From positions 124,001 to 188,000 of the forward strand of contig NZ_VJZZ01000002.1 in NCBI RefSeq assembly GCF_009659535.1: DNA of 64,000 nucleotides, read 5' to 3'. The position numbers were made by a program, and so were the translations under genes. This DNA is from Aggregicoccus sp. 17bor-14. Its GTDB lineage: Bacteria > Myxococcota > Myxococcia > Myxococcales > Myxococcaceae. Below are positions 1-8,788 of this stretch, in pieces; the stretch's first letter is position 1, and each line of letters starts with the position of its first letter. The notes under the pieces were generated by a model that did not search any database, was not told the DNA's origin, and worked only from the letters and a program-made list of their open reading frames with translations.

Positions 1-296
1 GTGCCGTGAGGGGTTCGGAGAAGCCGATGAGCAGGCCGGACATACTCGCCTGGTCCAGCTCCTCACCGAGGAGGGTGTATGCGCGCCGGGTGTGCTCCTC
101 GCGCCGCTCCCGCAGGCGCTGCTGCCGCTCGCGCCGCTGCCGCCGCCGTTGCTCCGAGTGCATGCCCCGAAGCTGCGCCGATGTTCGCTCCGCTGCACCT
201 GTCCTCGGGGGAACGGCGCGGCCCGAGTGCCCGCTCGCCCGGCAGTGGGCCCTGCGCCGCGCGCACGGCACGCAGGGACATCGCATCTTCCCGGGC
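1..296. other. Window edge, no supported gene
   Basis: No convincing coding sequence is visible in this stretch. The open frames crossing it encode arginine- and proline-rich peptides with no recognisable domain, as expected for chance reading frames in GC-rich DNA. It may hold the promoter of the following SDR gene or the end of a gene lying outside the window. Confidence 0.4.
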
Positions 297-1088
297 ATGC
301 CCCCACCCCCAGGCGTCGCCGGCCTCCGCGTCCTCGTCACCGGGTCCACCGGGGGCCTCGGGCTCGCCATGGCGCGGGCGCTCTACGGCGCCGGCGCGCG
401 GGTGCTGCTCACCGGGCGGGACGTGGCGCGGGTGGAGCGGGCGCGGGGCTCGCTGGGCGCGGGGCCAGGCGAGGCGCACGGCTGCGTGCTGGACGTGCGC
501 GACGAGCGCTCCATCCGGGCGGTCGTCGCGCAGGCCGTGGAGCGCTGGGGTGGGCTGGACGTGCTGGTGAACAACGCAGGCATCGGGATGCGCACGGTGA
601 ACCCGCGCTTCCTCACCGAGCCGCAGCCCTTCTGGGAGGTGAGCGCGCAGGGCTTTCGCGACGTGGTGGACACGAACCTCACCGGCTACTTCCTCGTCGC
701 GCGCGAGGTGGTGCCGCTCTTCCTGCGCCAGGGGGCGGGGCGCATCGTCAACATCAGCATGAACCACGAGACGATGCGGCGCCGGGGCTTCGTCCCCTAC
801 GGCCCCTCGCGCGCCGGCGCCGAGAGCCTCTCGCACATCATGGCGCAGGACCTCGCGCCGCACGGCATCACGGTGAACATGCTGCTGCCCGGCGGGGCCA
901 CCGACACGGGGATGATTCCCGAGAGCCTCCCCGCCGAGGCGCGCGCCGGGCTGCTCTCGCCGGACGTGATGGCCGAGCCCATCCTCTTCCTCTGCTCGGA
1001 GGAGGCGCGCGGGCTGAGCGACGCGCGCCTCGTCGCCCGCGAGTTCGCCGCCTGGCGCGAGCAGTGGCGAAGCGCGCGCCCGCAGTAG
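297..1088 (+). CDS. SDR family oxidoreductase with YxxxR in place of YxxxK
   Basis: A 263-residue classical short-chain dehydrogenase/reductase. The N-terminal Rossmann glycine motif TGSTGGLG lies at residues 15-22, the NNAG motif at 92-95, Asn127 is in TNLTG and the catalytic Ser is at 154. The expected catalytic Tyr-x3-Lys reads Y168-G-P-S-R172, so the active-site lysine is arginine (codon at 810-812). In the family this lysine positions NAD(P)H and lowers the tyrosine pKa, so activity may be altered. The ATG at 297 was chosen because homology begins just after it; the frame is open further upstream but that part is Arg-rich and unlike SDRs. Substrate unknown. The aldehyde dehydrogenase gene follows 91 bp later on the same strand. 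Confidence 0.85.
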   Translation: MPPPPGVAGLRVLVTGSTGGLGLAMARALYGAGARVLLTGRDVARVERARGSLGAGPGEAHGCVLDVRDERSIRAVVAQAVERWGGLDVLVNNAGIGMRTVNPRFLTEPQPFWEVSAQGFRDVVDTNLTGYFLVAREVVPLFLRQGAGRIVNISMNHETMRRRGFVPYGPSRAGAESLSHIMAQDLAPHGITVNMLLPGGATDTGMIPESLPAEARAGLLSPDVMAEPILFLCSEEARGLSDARLVAREFAAWREQWRSARPQ

Positions 1089-1179
1089 GCTCCTCCGCCT
1101 GCCGGGCAGCCGGGCAGGGCGCGGATGACGCCCGCCCCAGCCGCACGCACCTTTGAGCCCCGAACGAGAGGCGACGACC

Positions 1180-2580
1180 ATGGCGATGAAGAGTGTGGAC
1201 CCGCGCAGCGGGAAGGTGCTCGAGACCTTCGAGGAGCACGACGACGCCGAGGTGGAGCGGCGGCTCGCGCTCGCAGCGACGGCCTTCACCCGCCACCGCG
1301 TGACTCCCTTCTCCCAGCGCTCGAAGTGGATGGCGCGCGCGGGCGAGCTGCTCGACACCGAGAAGGCCCAGATCGCTCGGATGATGACCCTGGAGATGGG
1401 CAAGACGCTCGCCAGCGCGGTCGCCGAAGTGGAGAAGTGCGCCTGGGTGTGCCGCTACTACGCGGAGAACGCCGAGCGGCACCTCGCGGACGAGGACGTG
1501 AAGACGAACGCCGAGCGCAGCTACGTGCGCTACGAGCCCCTGGGCCCGGTGCTCGCGGTGATGCCCTGGAACTTCCCCCTCTGGCAGGTGTTCCGCTTCG
1601 CCGCGCCGGCGCTGATGGCGGGCAACGTGGGGCTGCTCAAGCACGCCTCCAACGTGCCGCGCTGCGCGCTCGCCATCGAGGACGTGTTCAAGCGCGCGGG
1701 CTTCCCCGAGGGCTGCTTCCAGACGCTGCTGGTGGGGAGCAAGCGGGTGGAGGCGCTCATCAACGACGGGCGGGTGAAGGCCGTGACGCTCACCGGCAGC
1801 GAGGCTGCGGGGCGCAGCGTGGGCGAGCAGTCGGGGCGCGCGCTGAAGAAGTCGGTGCTGGAGCTGGGCGGCAGCGACCCCTTCATCGTCATGCCGAGCG
1901 CGGACCAGGAGAAGGCGGCCGAGACGGCGGTGAAGGCGCGCATCATCAACAACGGCCAGTCCTGCATCGCGGCCAAGCGCTTCATCGTGGCGGACGCCAT
2001 CTTCGACGCCTTCCGCGACCGCTTCGTGCAGCGCATGCAGCGGCTCGTGATGGGCGACCCGCTCGAGGCGAAGACGGACCTGGGGCCGCTCGCCACCGAG
2101 AGCATCCGCAAGGAGCTGCACGCGCAGGTGGAGCGGATGAAGAAGGCGGGCGGCCGCGTGCTCACCGGCGGTGTGATGCCGGACGGGCCCGGCTACTTCT
2201 ACCCGGGCACCGTGGTGGTGGACCTGCCGCCGGACTCGGACATCGCGAAGGAGGAGGTGTTCGGCCCGGTCGCCGTGCTCTACCGCGTGCGCGACCGCGA
2301 GGAGGCGCTCGCGCGCGCGAACGGCATCCCCTTCGGCCTCGGCTCCAGCGTCTGGACGCGCGATGCGGCCGAGCGCGACTTCTTCGTCGCGGGGCTCGAG
2401 GCGGGCTCGGTGTTCGTCAACGCGATGGTGTCCTCGGATCCGCGATTGCCCTTCGGAGGGGTGAAGGCCTCGGGCTACGGGCGCGAGCTCGCGGCGTTCG
2501 GCATCCGCGAGTTCTGCAACGTGAAGACGGTGTGGTGGGAGGGCTCGCAGGCGGGCCAGCCCCCGGGCCTCTCCGAGTAG
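1180..2580 (+). CDS. NAD(P)-dependent aldehyde dehydrogenase, succinate-semialdehyde type
   Basis: A 466-residue cytoplasmic aldehyde dehydrogenase. The catalytic cysteine lies in NNGQSCIAAKRF, the general-base glutamate in LELGGSDPF, and the cofactor-binding motif in PWNFPLWQ. The overall pattern is that of the GabD/succinate-semialdehyde dehydrogenase branch, which oxidises an aldehyde to its acid using NAD(P)+; the substrate is inferred. The ATG at 1180 is preferred because GAGAGG precedes it at usual spacing; a TTG nine codons upstream is less likely. It lies downstream of the SDR gene and may be co-transcribed, an arrangement that would suit an alcohol-to-aldehyde-to-acid route, though this is only inference. 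Confidence 0.9.
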   Translation: MAMKSVDPRSGKVLETFEEHDDAEVERRLALAATAFTRHRVTPFSQRSKWMARAGELLDTEKAQIARMMTLEMGKTLASAVAEVEKCAWVCRYYAENAERHLADEDVKTNAERSYVRYEPLGPVLAVMPWNFPLWQVFRFAAPALMAGNVGLLKHASNVPRCALAIEDVFKRAGFPEGCFQTLLVGSKRVEALINDGRVKAVTLTGSEAAGRSVGEQSGRALKKSVLELGGSDPFIVMPSADQEKAAETAVKARIINNGQSCIAAKRFIVADAIFDAFRDRFVQRMQRLVMGDPLEAKTDLGPLATESIRKELHAQVERMKKAGGRVLTGGVMPDGPGYFYPGTVVVDLPPDSDIAKEEVFGPVAVLYRVRDREEALARANGIPFGLGSSVWTRDAAERDFFVAGLEAGSVFVNAMVSSDPRLPFGGVKASGYGRELAAFGIREFCNVKTVWWEGSQAGQPPGLSE

Positions 2581-2583
2581 CCG

Positions 2584-2895
2584 CTACTCCGCGGGCTCGA
2601 CGAGATCGAAGAAGGCGTCGATGGACTCGAGCAGCTGGCGGCGCAGCTCCTCGCGCGTGCCGTGCAGCGAGTGCAGCGCGAGCGAGGCCTCCTGGCCGCC
2701 GGGGCCCTGCACCGTCACGTGCGCGTGCGGCAGGCCCGCGCCCTCGGGTGCGCCGCGAAAGAGCTGCAGGCCATAGACGAGCGTCAACTCTTCGCGCACG
2801 AGCTTGAGGGGCATGGTGCTCCCCGCATAGCCCTGCGCGCGGTCACCCGCAACGCGCTGCGACATGTCGAGTAGCGAGCGACGCAGTGCGTCCAC
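2584..2895 (-). CDS. Hypothetical protein, 103 aa
   Basis: A small soluble protein with no signal peptide or membrane segment and no family I recognise. It has a mixed alpha/beta look with an amphipathic C-terminus ending in an acidic tail (DLVEPAE) and a central PHAHVTVQGPGG segment. The longest frame opens at a GTG at 2895; an ATG at 2865 is an alternative and neither has a clear Shine-Dalgarno sequence. It converges on the aldehyde dehydrogenase gene with a three-base gap. Confidence 0.6.
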   Translation of the reverse strand: MDALRRSLLDMSQRVAGDRAQGYAGSTMPLKLVREELTLVYGLQLFRGAPEGAGLPHAHVTVQGPGGQEASLALHSLHGTREELRRQLLESIDAFFDLVEPAE

Positions 2896-2967
2896 GCGTT
2901 GATTGGCGTGTCAACCTTCCAGAAGGCTTCTGCGCGGTTCGTGGCTCCCCCGAAGGAGGCGTCCGCA

Positions 2968-3897
2968 ATGAAGCGACTGGTAGCGATGCTGGCGGTGTCC
3001 GTTTTGTTCGCAGGCTGTGGTGAGCAGCAGGAGCAGGCCCCACAGGAGCAGGTCTCGCCGGAGATCGACGGCGAGCAGGCCGCTCCGGTGAAGGAGGGCA
3101 CGCTCTCGCTGCAGGAGAGCGCGGGCGCGGCCGAGGGGCGCTTCGTCTCCGGCGACGACGTGGTGGCCTTCCGCTCGCGCGAGGTGGAGCCCGGCGTGTT
3201 CAGCGTGGACGTGAGCCTGCACGGGCTCGCGCTCAACGCGCTGATGGACCCGGCCAACGGCGCGGGCTCGCTGGACGGCTTTGCCGAGGCGAACGGCGCG
3301 GACACGCAGATCGTGGACGAGGACCGCGCGGTGCTCGCCGGCTTCTCCGCGGCGCTCAACCGCGACCTGCCGCAGGGTGACGCGGCGAGCCCCGCGGCCA
3401 AGTACCTGCGCCGCTCGGTGAGCCTGTGGGCGGAGCACCCGTCCAGCGTGGAGCTGGAGCGCACGGTGCTCGGCGAGCGCGGCCGCGGCTACACGATGCT
3501 CTGCAGCTACGCGAAGTGCGGCGGCGCCTACACCGGCAGCTGCAGCAGCTGGAACTGGTACTCGTACGCGAAGCACGACTGTCAGCACGGCGGCTTCGAC
3601 GCGACCATCAACCAGCAGATCGCCCAGCTCGGCAACCACGGCACCTGCAGCGGCGACGAGTACTACTACAGCAGCGGCTGGAAGTGCGGCGAGCCGGACC
3701 ACTGGAGCCGCCCCAAGGTGTACGGCAACTGCTTCGGCCGCTGCGGCGGCGGCTGCGGCGGCGACACCCAGTACACCGTGGACGCGACGAACCACGACGG
3801 CTGCGTGCGCAACGGCCACGCCCTGGCGAGCGCGTACTGCGACGACCAGTTCACCTCGGCGAGCGACGACGAGCTCTACGCGGGCAACTGCTACTAG
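2968..3897 (+). CDS. Cysteine-rich lipoprotein with phospholipase A2-like C-terminal motif
   Basis: A 309-residue exported protein. The ATG at 2968 follows a strong GAAGGAGG site. The signal peptide ends in the lipobox LFAGC, so it is probably lipid-anchored. After a Gln/Glu-rich linker comes a Cys-rich C-terminal half with about 15 cysteines. Its end reads CFGRCGGGCGG, then DATNHDGCVRNGH, then CDDQF. This order (Gly-rich CG loop, then HD followed by Cys, then a later CDD) resembles the calcium loop and His-Asp dyad of secreted phospholipase A2 folds. That assignment is inference; no other catalytic signature was seen. The next gene, another lipoprotein, starts 5 bp after the stop. Confidence 0.75.
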   Translation: MKRLVAMLAVSVLFAGCGEQQEQAPQEQVSPEIDGEQAAPVKEGTLSLQESAGAAEGRFVSGDDVVAFRSREVEPGVFSVDVSLHGLALNALMDPANGAGSLDGFAEANGADTQIVDEDRAVLAGFSAALNRDLPQGDAASPAAKYLRRSVSLWAEHPSSVELERTVLGERGRGYTMLCSYAKCGGAYTGSCSSWNWYSYAKHDCQHGGFDATINQQIAQLGNHGTCSGDEYYYSSGWKCGEPDHWSRPKVYGNCFGRCGGGCGGDTQYTVDATNHDGCVRNGHALASAYCDDQFTSASDDELYAGNCY

Positions 3898-3902
3898 TGC
3901 CG

Positions 3903-4277
3903 ATGCGCATGAGCTCTCTTCGTCGTGTCCCGGCGGTGGCGCTGCTCGCCGCCGCCGGGCTGCTCTTCCCGGCCTGCTCCAGCACGAGCGGGCCGGGGGA
4001 GGCAGCCGAGACCGTGGTGCGCCGCTTCTTCACGGCGCTGCCCTCGGGCGACTGCGCCCAGCTCGCGCCCCTGCTGGTGAACGCGGCCGCGTGCGCGGAG
4101 TCGGTGCGCGAGCTCAACGAGCACGCGGTGCGGCTGCAGGAGGTGCTCTCCTCGCAGGTGGACGGGCGCACCCCGGACGCCGTGCTGGTGCGCGCCCGCA
4201 TGCAGTACGGTGAGCACGTGAAGGCCCAGGTGCTGCGCGTGGAGCGTCACGCGGGCAGCTGGAGGTTGCGGCTGTGA
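3903..4277 (+). CDS. Small lipoprotein
   Basis: A 124-residue predicted lipoprotein. The N-terminal basic stretch and hydrophobic core end in LLFPAC, a plausible lipobox. The rest (AAETVVRRFFTALPSGDCAQLAPLL and onward) looks like a small NTF2-like or SnoaL-like alpha+beta fold, similar to domains of unknown role in many exported proteins; this is a weak resemblance. A second ATG two codons in is an alternative start. It appears to be part of a run of exported-protein genes from 2968 to 5964 on the same strand. Confidence 0.7.
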   Translation: MRMSSLRRVPAVALLAAAGLLFPACSSTSGPGEAAETVVRRFFTALPSGDCAQLAPLLVNAAACAESVRELNEHAVRLQEVLSSQVDGRTPDAVLVRARMQYGEHVKAQVLRVERHAGSWRLRL

Positions 4278-4303
4278 GCCCCAGGCACCCCGGAGACTCA
4301 TCC

Positions 4304-4834
4304 ATGACGTCGACCTTGCGCACCCGCCTGCTCCTCGGCGCTGGCCTCTTGCTCCTGCTCGGGCTCGGGCTCGAGTGGGGCCTGCGGCCCGCGCCCGCGG
4401 CCCCCGTGGACCCCGCGGCGCAGGCCGCCTCCGAGGCCGCGCGCGCCGGCGGGGAGGCGGCGGCCTCCGCGGCGCTGCAGGCCGCGCCCCCCGCCGCGAC
4501 CCCCGAGCCCCTCACCTCCCAGCCCCCGGCCCGCGAGCAGAGCGCGGAGGAGGCCGCGCTGCCCACGGACACGGCGGCGCAGAACGATCCCATCGAGCCC
4601 GAGCTGCCGCAGACGCCCGCGTGGAAGCTGGAGAAGACGGCGCACGTGCGCGAGCTGATGGACCGGCAGGTGGCGCGGCTCGAGGCCGAGCGCCAGGCGG
4701 CCGTCGCCGCGGGCAAGCCCGAGGACGCGAAGCGCCTGGAGGTGGCGGTGGCGCGCGCGCAGCGCCGGCTCGGGCACCTGCAGGAGGAGATAGCGAAGCT
4801 GCAGGCCCAGGCGCAGGAGACGGGCGCGCAGTGA
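4304..4834 (+). CDS. Membrane-anchored Ala/Pro-rich coiled-coil protein
   Basis: A 176-residue protein with an N-terminal hydrophobic segment (residues about 6-22) likely to act as a membrane anchor. It continues with an Ala/Pro/Glu-rich low-complexity spacer and ends in a charged helix (about residues 105-170, rich in Ala, Glu, Arg and Gln) that would form a coiled coil. The ATG at 4304 has GGAG eight bases upstream; a GTG at 4274 overlapping the previous stop is a less likely start. Its TGA overlaps the GTG of the downstream protease gene, which suggests translational coupling. No enzymatic domain is seen. Confidence 0.7.
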   Translation: MTSTLRTRLLLGAGLLLLLGLGLEWGLRPAPAAPVDPAAQAASEAARAGGEAAASAALQAAPPAATPEPLTSQPPAREQSAEEAALPTDTAAQNDPIEPELPQTPAWKLEKTAHVRELMDRQVARLEAERQAAVAAGKPEDAKRLEVAVARAQRRLGHLQEEIAKLQAQAQETGAQ

Positions 4835-5964
4835 GGCGTGCGGCAGCGCTGCTGCTGCTGCTGCTGCTCGCCGCCTGCGCTCCCGAGGTGGGGGCGCCCG
4901 TGGGCGAGCGCCGCCAGGCGGTGGTCTCGGGCACGGGCGCGCCCGCGGACGGCGCGGTGGTGGCGCTGGTGGCGCGGCGCACGCACTGCACGGGCGAGGC
5001 GCCGGTGCTGCTCTGCTCCGGCGCGCTCGTCGCCCCGGACGTGGTGCTCACCGCGGCGCACTGCCTCGAGGTGCTGGGCGAGGACGGCCAGTACGAGGTG
5101 TTCGTGGGGGCGCAGCTGCTCCCCACGCCGCAGGGGCGCTTCCTGCGCGTGAAGGAGGTGCGCGTGCACCCGGGCTACGTGCGCGCCACCCACGCGCGCG
5201 ACGTGGCCCTGCTGCGGCTCGCGCTCCCCGCCTCTGAAGCGCCGCTCGCCCTGCCGGAGGCGGACGAGGTGCCCTCCGCGGGGCTCGCCGTGCGGGCGCT
5301 CGGCTTCGGCGACACGCACAGCGCCGAGGAGCCCGCGGGCGTGCGGCGCCAGGGCGCGCTGCAGGTGGCGTCGGTGACGGACGCGGACTTCCTCGCGGGG
5401 CCCGCGCCCTCCATGAGCTGCACGGGCGACAGCGGCGGCCCGGTGCTGGGCAGCCCGCGCGGGCGCGAGGTGCTTCTGGGCGTCACCTCCAGCGGCGACG
5501 TCGCGTGCCGCAGCGAGGCCGTGCAGGTGCGCGTGGACGCGGTGCTGGAGGACTTCGTGCGCCCCTTCCTTGCCCAGGGCCCCGCCCAGGCCGCCCCCGC
5601 CGCGCCCTTCGCGCCCGAGGCGCTGTGCCGCGAGGCCTGTGACTCGGATGCGCGCTGCCCCGCCGGGCTGGCGTGCGTGGCGGACGCGCAGGGGGTGGGG
5701 CGCTGCATGCTGCTCAACCTGCGCGAGGGCCTCTACGCGGGCGCCTGCTCGGAGGATGCGGCCTGTGGCGTGGGCGGCACCTGCGCCCGGCTCGAGTCCG
5801 AGGGCGAGGACGCCTGCCGCTGCTTCAGCGCCTGCGCGCCCGCGGCGGAGGACGGGGGCTGCGCGGTGGGAGCGGGAGGCGCCTCGGGACTCTCCCTGAG
5901 CTGCCTGCTCTCCCTGTTGGCCCGCCGACGCGCCAGAGCAGGCAGGCGGGCGCCGCCCGGCTGA
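4831..5964 (+). CDS. Secreted trypsin-like serine protease with MYXO-CTERM-like tail
   Basis: A 377-residue exported S1-family protease. The GTG start overlaps the preceding stop (GTGA). The signal peptide ends in LLAAC, a possible lipobox. The catalytic triad is visible as His in TAAHC, Asp in ARDVALLRL and Ser in TGDSGGPV. After the protease domain come two Cys-rich stretches (CREACDSDARCPAGLAC and a similar one). The extreme C-terminus has a Gly/Cys stretch, a hydrophobic helix and an RRRAR cluster. This is the layout of MYXO-CTERM sorting tails, which are processed and anchored at the myxobacterial cell surface. The substrate is unknown. Confidence 0.9.
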   Translation: MRRAAALLLLLLLAACAPEVGAPVGERRQAVVSGTGAPADGAVVALVARRTHCTGEAPVLLCSGALVAPDVVLTAAHCLEVLGEDGQYEVFVGAQLLPTPQGRFLRVKEVRVHPGYVRATHARDVALLRLALPASEAPLALPEADEVPSAGLAVRALGFGDTHSAEEPAGVRRQGALQVASVTDADFLAGPAPSMSCTGDSGGPVLGSPRGREVLLGVTSSGDVACRSEAVQVRVDAVLEDFVRPFLAQGPAQAAPAAPFAPEALCREACDSDARCPAGLACVADAQGVGRCMLLNLREGLYAGACSEDAACGVGGTCARLESEGEDACRCFSACAPAAEDGGCAVGAGGASGLSLSCLLSLLARRRARAGRRAPPG

Positions 5965-5997
5965 AGGGCCCGCACGCGGTGTCTAGCTTCGGCGCAT

Positions 5998-6768
5998 ATG
6001 CGCCCTGCGTCCTTCGTCCCCGGAGCCGCACTCCTGGCCGTGCTGCTGCTGCTGCCCTTCACGCCCGCGCTCGCGCAGGGGTCGAAGGAGGAGCGGATGG
6101 AGCAGCACATCCAGAGCTTCCACTTCTCCGACACGGCCTACATCCAGGAGCCGCAGCAACTGCAGCTGCAGCTGGGCGGGCTGTGGTGGAAGCGCACCGG
6201 GGACGACTCCTTCGAGCTGCCGCTGAGCCTCGAGTTCGGCGCCAGCGAGCGCTTCGAGTTCGACGGGGAGGTGGACTTCTCCTTCCCTCAGCCCAATACC
6301 GGCAACCTGCGCGCGGTGGAGCGGGCGTCGGCCGGGGTGATGATGGCGCTGGTGGACAGCCGCGCCTCCGGCGTGGCCGTCACTGCGGGTCTCGCCTTCG
6401 TGGGCAGCCGCGACTCGCTGGACAACAGCTTCGACCCGGGCGCCGCGCCGAGCCTCAGCGCCATTGCGCAGCGCGGGATGTTCATCGCCAACGTGGAGCT
6501 CTCGATGGACATCATCTCGCGCAACAGCAACGTGGACCTCACGCCCGAAGCCGCGCTCGGGCTCGCGCTGGACCTGGGCCGCGTGCAGCCGGTGCTCGAG
6601 GCCGTGTACGAGAACGATGAGTCCGCCACCGGCATCTTCGCCGCGGGCCTGCGCTTCCACCCCACGCAGAGCCTGGAGCTGGGCGCCGCGGTGCCGCTCG
6701 AGGTGAGCGGCGGCGAGACGCACGTGGGCTTCACCACCTCGGTGGTGCTGGAGCTCGGCGGCTCCTGA
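5998..6768 (+). CDS. Probable outer-membrane beta-barrel protein
   Basis: A 256-residue protein with a clear signal peptide (cleavage near FTPALAQG). The mature part is a series of alternating-hydrophobicity strands separated by short turns, with an aromatic pair (LGGLWWKRT) and a C-terminal strand, which is consistent with a small outer-membrane barrel. No ligand or transport role can be read from it. The ATG at 5998 lies 33 bp after the protease gene and may belong to the same transcript. Confidence 0.7.
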   Translation: MRPASFVPGAALLAVLLLLPFTPALAQGSKEERMEQHIQSFHFSDTAYIQEPQQLQLQLGGLWWKRTGDDSFELPLSLEFGASERFEFDGEVDFSFPQPNTGNLRAVERASAGVMMALVDSRASGVAVTAGLAFVGSRDSLDNSFDPGAAPSLSAIAQRGMFIANVELSMDIISRNSNVDLTPEAALGLALDLGRVQPVLEAVYENDESATGIFAAGLRFHPTQSLELGAAVPLEVSGGETHVGFTTSVVLELGGS

Positions 6769-6789
6769 GGCTTAGGGTGAGGGCCTGCC

Positions 6790-7554
6790 ATGCGCTCCCG
6801 CGTGCTCGCCCTCGTCCTGCTGTTCCTCTGGTACCAGGCCCCCGAAGCGCTCGCGCTGCTCGGCCAGCCCTTCCCCGTCTGGGCGGGCGTGATGCTGCTC
6901 TTCCTCCCCGTCGCCTGGCTTGCGGGGCGCGCGCTGCTGGGCTACCGGCCGGGACTCGCGGCGTATGCCCTGGAGTGGCGGCCGGGCGCCCTGCGCGTGC
7001 TCCTCCTGCTGCTCGGGGCCTCCGTCCTGCTGCGGGGCCTCACGCTCTGGGTGGGCGCCTCGCTCGGGGTGCTCACGCTCGCGCCGCTCCCGCAGCCGCC
7101 CACCGCGAGCGCACTCGCGCTCGGCGTGCTCGGGGCACTGCTCACCACGGTGTTCCCCTCGGTGGCCGAGGACATCCTCACGCGCGGCTTCTGGTACCGC
7201 GCCTGGCCGGTGGCGGGCAGGGGCGCCGCCTTCGTGGCCTTCTCCGCGGGGGTGTTCGTGCTCAACCACATCTACCGGCTGGGGCTCGGCCCGCGCGAGT
7301 GGCTGATGCTCGCGTGCGCGGGGCTCGCGTTCGCGGCGGCCACGGTGCGCACGGGCTCGCTGTGGGGCGCCGTCGGGCTGCACTGGGGCTGGAACCTCGC
7401 GAGCAACCTCTTCGACCTGGTGCTCGACGTGCAGGTGCTGCGGCCGCCCGCGCGCACGCTCCTGAGCGCGGGCACGGGCCTCGCGCTGCTCGCGCTGGTG
7501 CTGCTGCTGCCGGCCCGCGTGCTGCGGACGCAGGCCGTCACGCCCTCCCCCTGA
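6790..7554 (+). CDS. CPBP-family intramembrane metalloprotease
   Basis: A 254-residue polytopic membrane protein with about seven hydrophobic helices. The CPBP (CAAX protease/bacteriocin-processing) motifs are present in degenerate form: motif 1 reads VAEDILTRGFWYR (ED instead of the usual EE, followed by the conserved Arg), motif 2 has the conserved His in VLNHIYR, and motif 3 is GLHWGWN. The family acts as prenyl-protein proteases or in self-immunity; the role here is unknown. Another member lies at 29443-30309 and a remnant at 56219-56338. It converges on the gene at 7562. Confidence 0.85.
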   Translation: MRSRVLALVLLFLWYQAPEALALLGQPFPVWAGVMLLFLPVAWLAGRALLGYRPGLAAYALEWRPGALRVLLLLLGASVLLRGLTLWVGASLGVLTLAPLPQPPTASALALGVLGALLTTVFPSVAEDILTRGFWYRAWPVAGRGAAFVAFSAGVFVLNHIYRLGLGPREWLMLACAGLAFAAATVRTGSLWGAVGLHWGWNLASNLFDLVLDVQVLRPPARTLLSAGTGLALLALVLLLPARVLRTQAVTPSP

Positions 7555-7561
7555 GCGGGGC

Positions 7562-8788
7562 CTACTGCCAGAAGCCCACGGAGAGGCCGAGGTTGGTGAA
7601 GCGGCGCGCCACGTCGAAGGAGGCGGTGACGCTCCAGTCCTCCCAGTAGCGCAGCACGAAGACCTCGAAGCCGCCGGTGAGGTGCGGGCGCGGGCTGCTG
7701 TCCTTGAAGGGCGAGGGCTCCACGAAGGTGCCCAGGCGCAGCCGCAGCCGGTTCACCAGCGTCTCGTGCTCCACGCCGAAGCGCGGCTGCAGGAGCAGGC
7801 TCGAGCCCACGGAGTCCTGCGCGCCCGTCTGCGTGAAGGCGCTCAGGCCCAGCGCCTGGTCCACCCCGTCGATGACGTCCAGCTGCGCGCTGAGCATCCA
7901 GCGGCCCGGCGGCTGGGTGGGGTCCGCGTCCTCGGGCGTCTCCTCGCCTTCCGCCGCGAGCTGCCGGCGCGCCGCGGGGGAGAGGCGGTTGTAGCGCTCC
8001 TTGCCCTCGCCCAGCCGCCAGCTCGCGCCGAAGGAGTAGAGGCCCGGAGTGACCACCGCGGAGAACAGCTGCTGCCCGGCGATGAAGGGCACCTGGCCGC
8101 TGCGCGGGCGCCACTTGCCCACCACCTCGGGGCGCACCGCCGCGCCCACGCGGTAGGAGCGCCCGTGCGGGCGGAAGAGGAAGTCGAACGCGAGCCCCGT
8201 GCCGCCGTAGCGCCACGTCTCCCCGAGGTAGCCGAAGCGCGCCTCGGCCGCGTAGATGCCGAAGGCCATGAGGAAGTCGTCCTGGCCCAGCGCGAAGCCG
8301 CCCGCGAGCAGGCTGGTGGTGAGGGACGTGTCGATGCGCCCCTCCGAGCCGCAGCCCTGCACCGCGCAGAAGGCCGCGTGGCTGTTGCGCACCGTGAAGC
8401 CCAGGCCGTAGCCGCGGTACTGCAGCTGCACGCCGCCCAGCAGCTGGCGCTGCTCGAGCGCGTCGTCCGGCTGGCCGTCGTTGTCGAGGTCCTTGTGCTC
8501 GGGGTTGGTGAAGGGGACCGCGAGCCAGGAGAGCGTGAAGCCCCAGTCCCAGTCGCGGTCGAGCTTCGCCGCGCGGTGCGCCACCGAGGCCACGTTGCTG
8601 TTGAAGCCCTCCGCGCCCTCGGCGATGCCCACGTAGGCGCCGCCGAGGCCCACCACGCGGCTGCTGCCCAGCAGCGTGCTGGAGCTCACGTAGAGGCGCT
8701 CGGCGCGGGTCTGGTCGGTCTGCGTCTGGGCGCTCGCGAGCGGGGCCCAGAGCAGGAGGAGGAGGGGGACGGCGCGCTGCAGGTTCAT
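7562..8788 (-). CDS. Outer-membrane protein, OmpP1/UPF0164-like
   Basis: A 408-residue protein with a signal peptide ending near APLASAQT. The early mature sequence VVGLGGAYVGIAEGAEGFNSNVASVAHRA matches the GGAY...NPA-type opening seen in FadL/PorV-like outer-membrane proteins. It continues with repeated beta strands and ends in an aromatic strand (LSVGFWQ), typical of barrel assembly. Its ATG overlaps the stop of the upstream pterin dehydratase gene (ATGA), so the two are translationally coupled although their functions look unrelated. The function is unknown. Confidence 0.75.
   Translation of the reverse strand: MNLQRAVPLLLLLWAPLASAQTQTDQTRAERLYVSSSTLLGSSRVVGLGGAYVGIAEGAEGFNSNVASVAHRAAKLDRDWDWGFTLSWLAVPFTNPEHKDLDNDGQPDDALEQRQLLGGVQLQYRGYGLGFTVRNSHAAFCAVQGCGSEGRIDTSLTTSLLAGGFALGQDDFLMAFGIYAAEARFGYLGETWRYGGTGLAFDFLFRPHGRSYRVGAAVRPEVVGKWRPRSGQVPFIAGQQLFSAVVTPGLYSFGASWRLGEGKERYNRLSPAARRQLAAEGEETPEDADPTQPPGRWMLSAQLDVIDGVDQALGLSAFTQTGAQDSVGSSLLLQPRFGVEHETLVNRLRLRLGTFVEPSPFKDSSPRPHLTGGFEVFVLRYWEDWSVTASFDVARRFTNLGLSVGFWQ

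Noticed and set aside
63-1403. Long minus-strand frame across the SDR gene
   Set aside because: It is antisense to a gene with full SDR motifs and encodes Arg/Pro/His-rich sequence without domains, as expected from GC-rich shadow frames.
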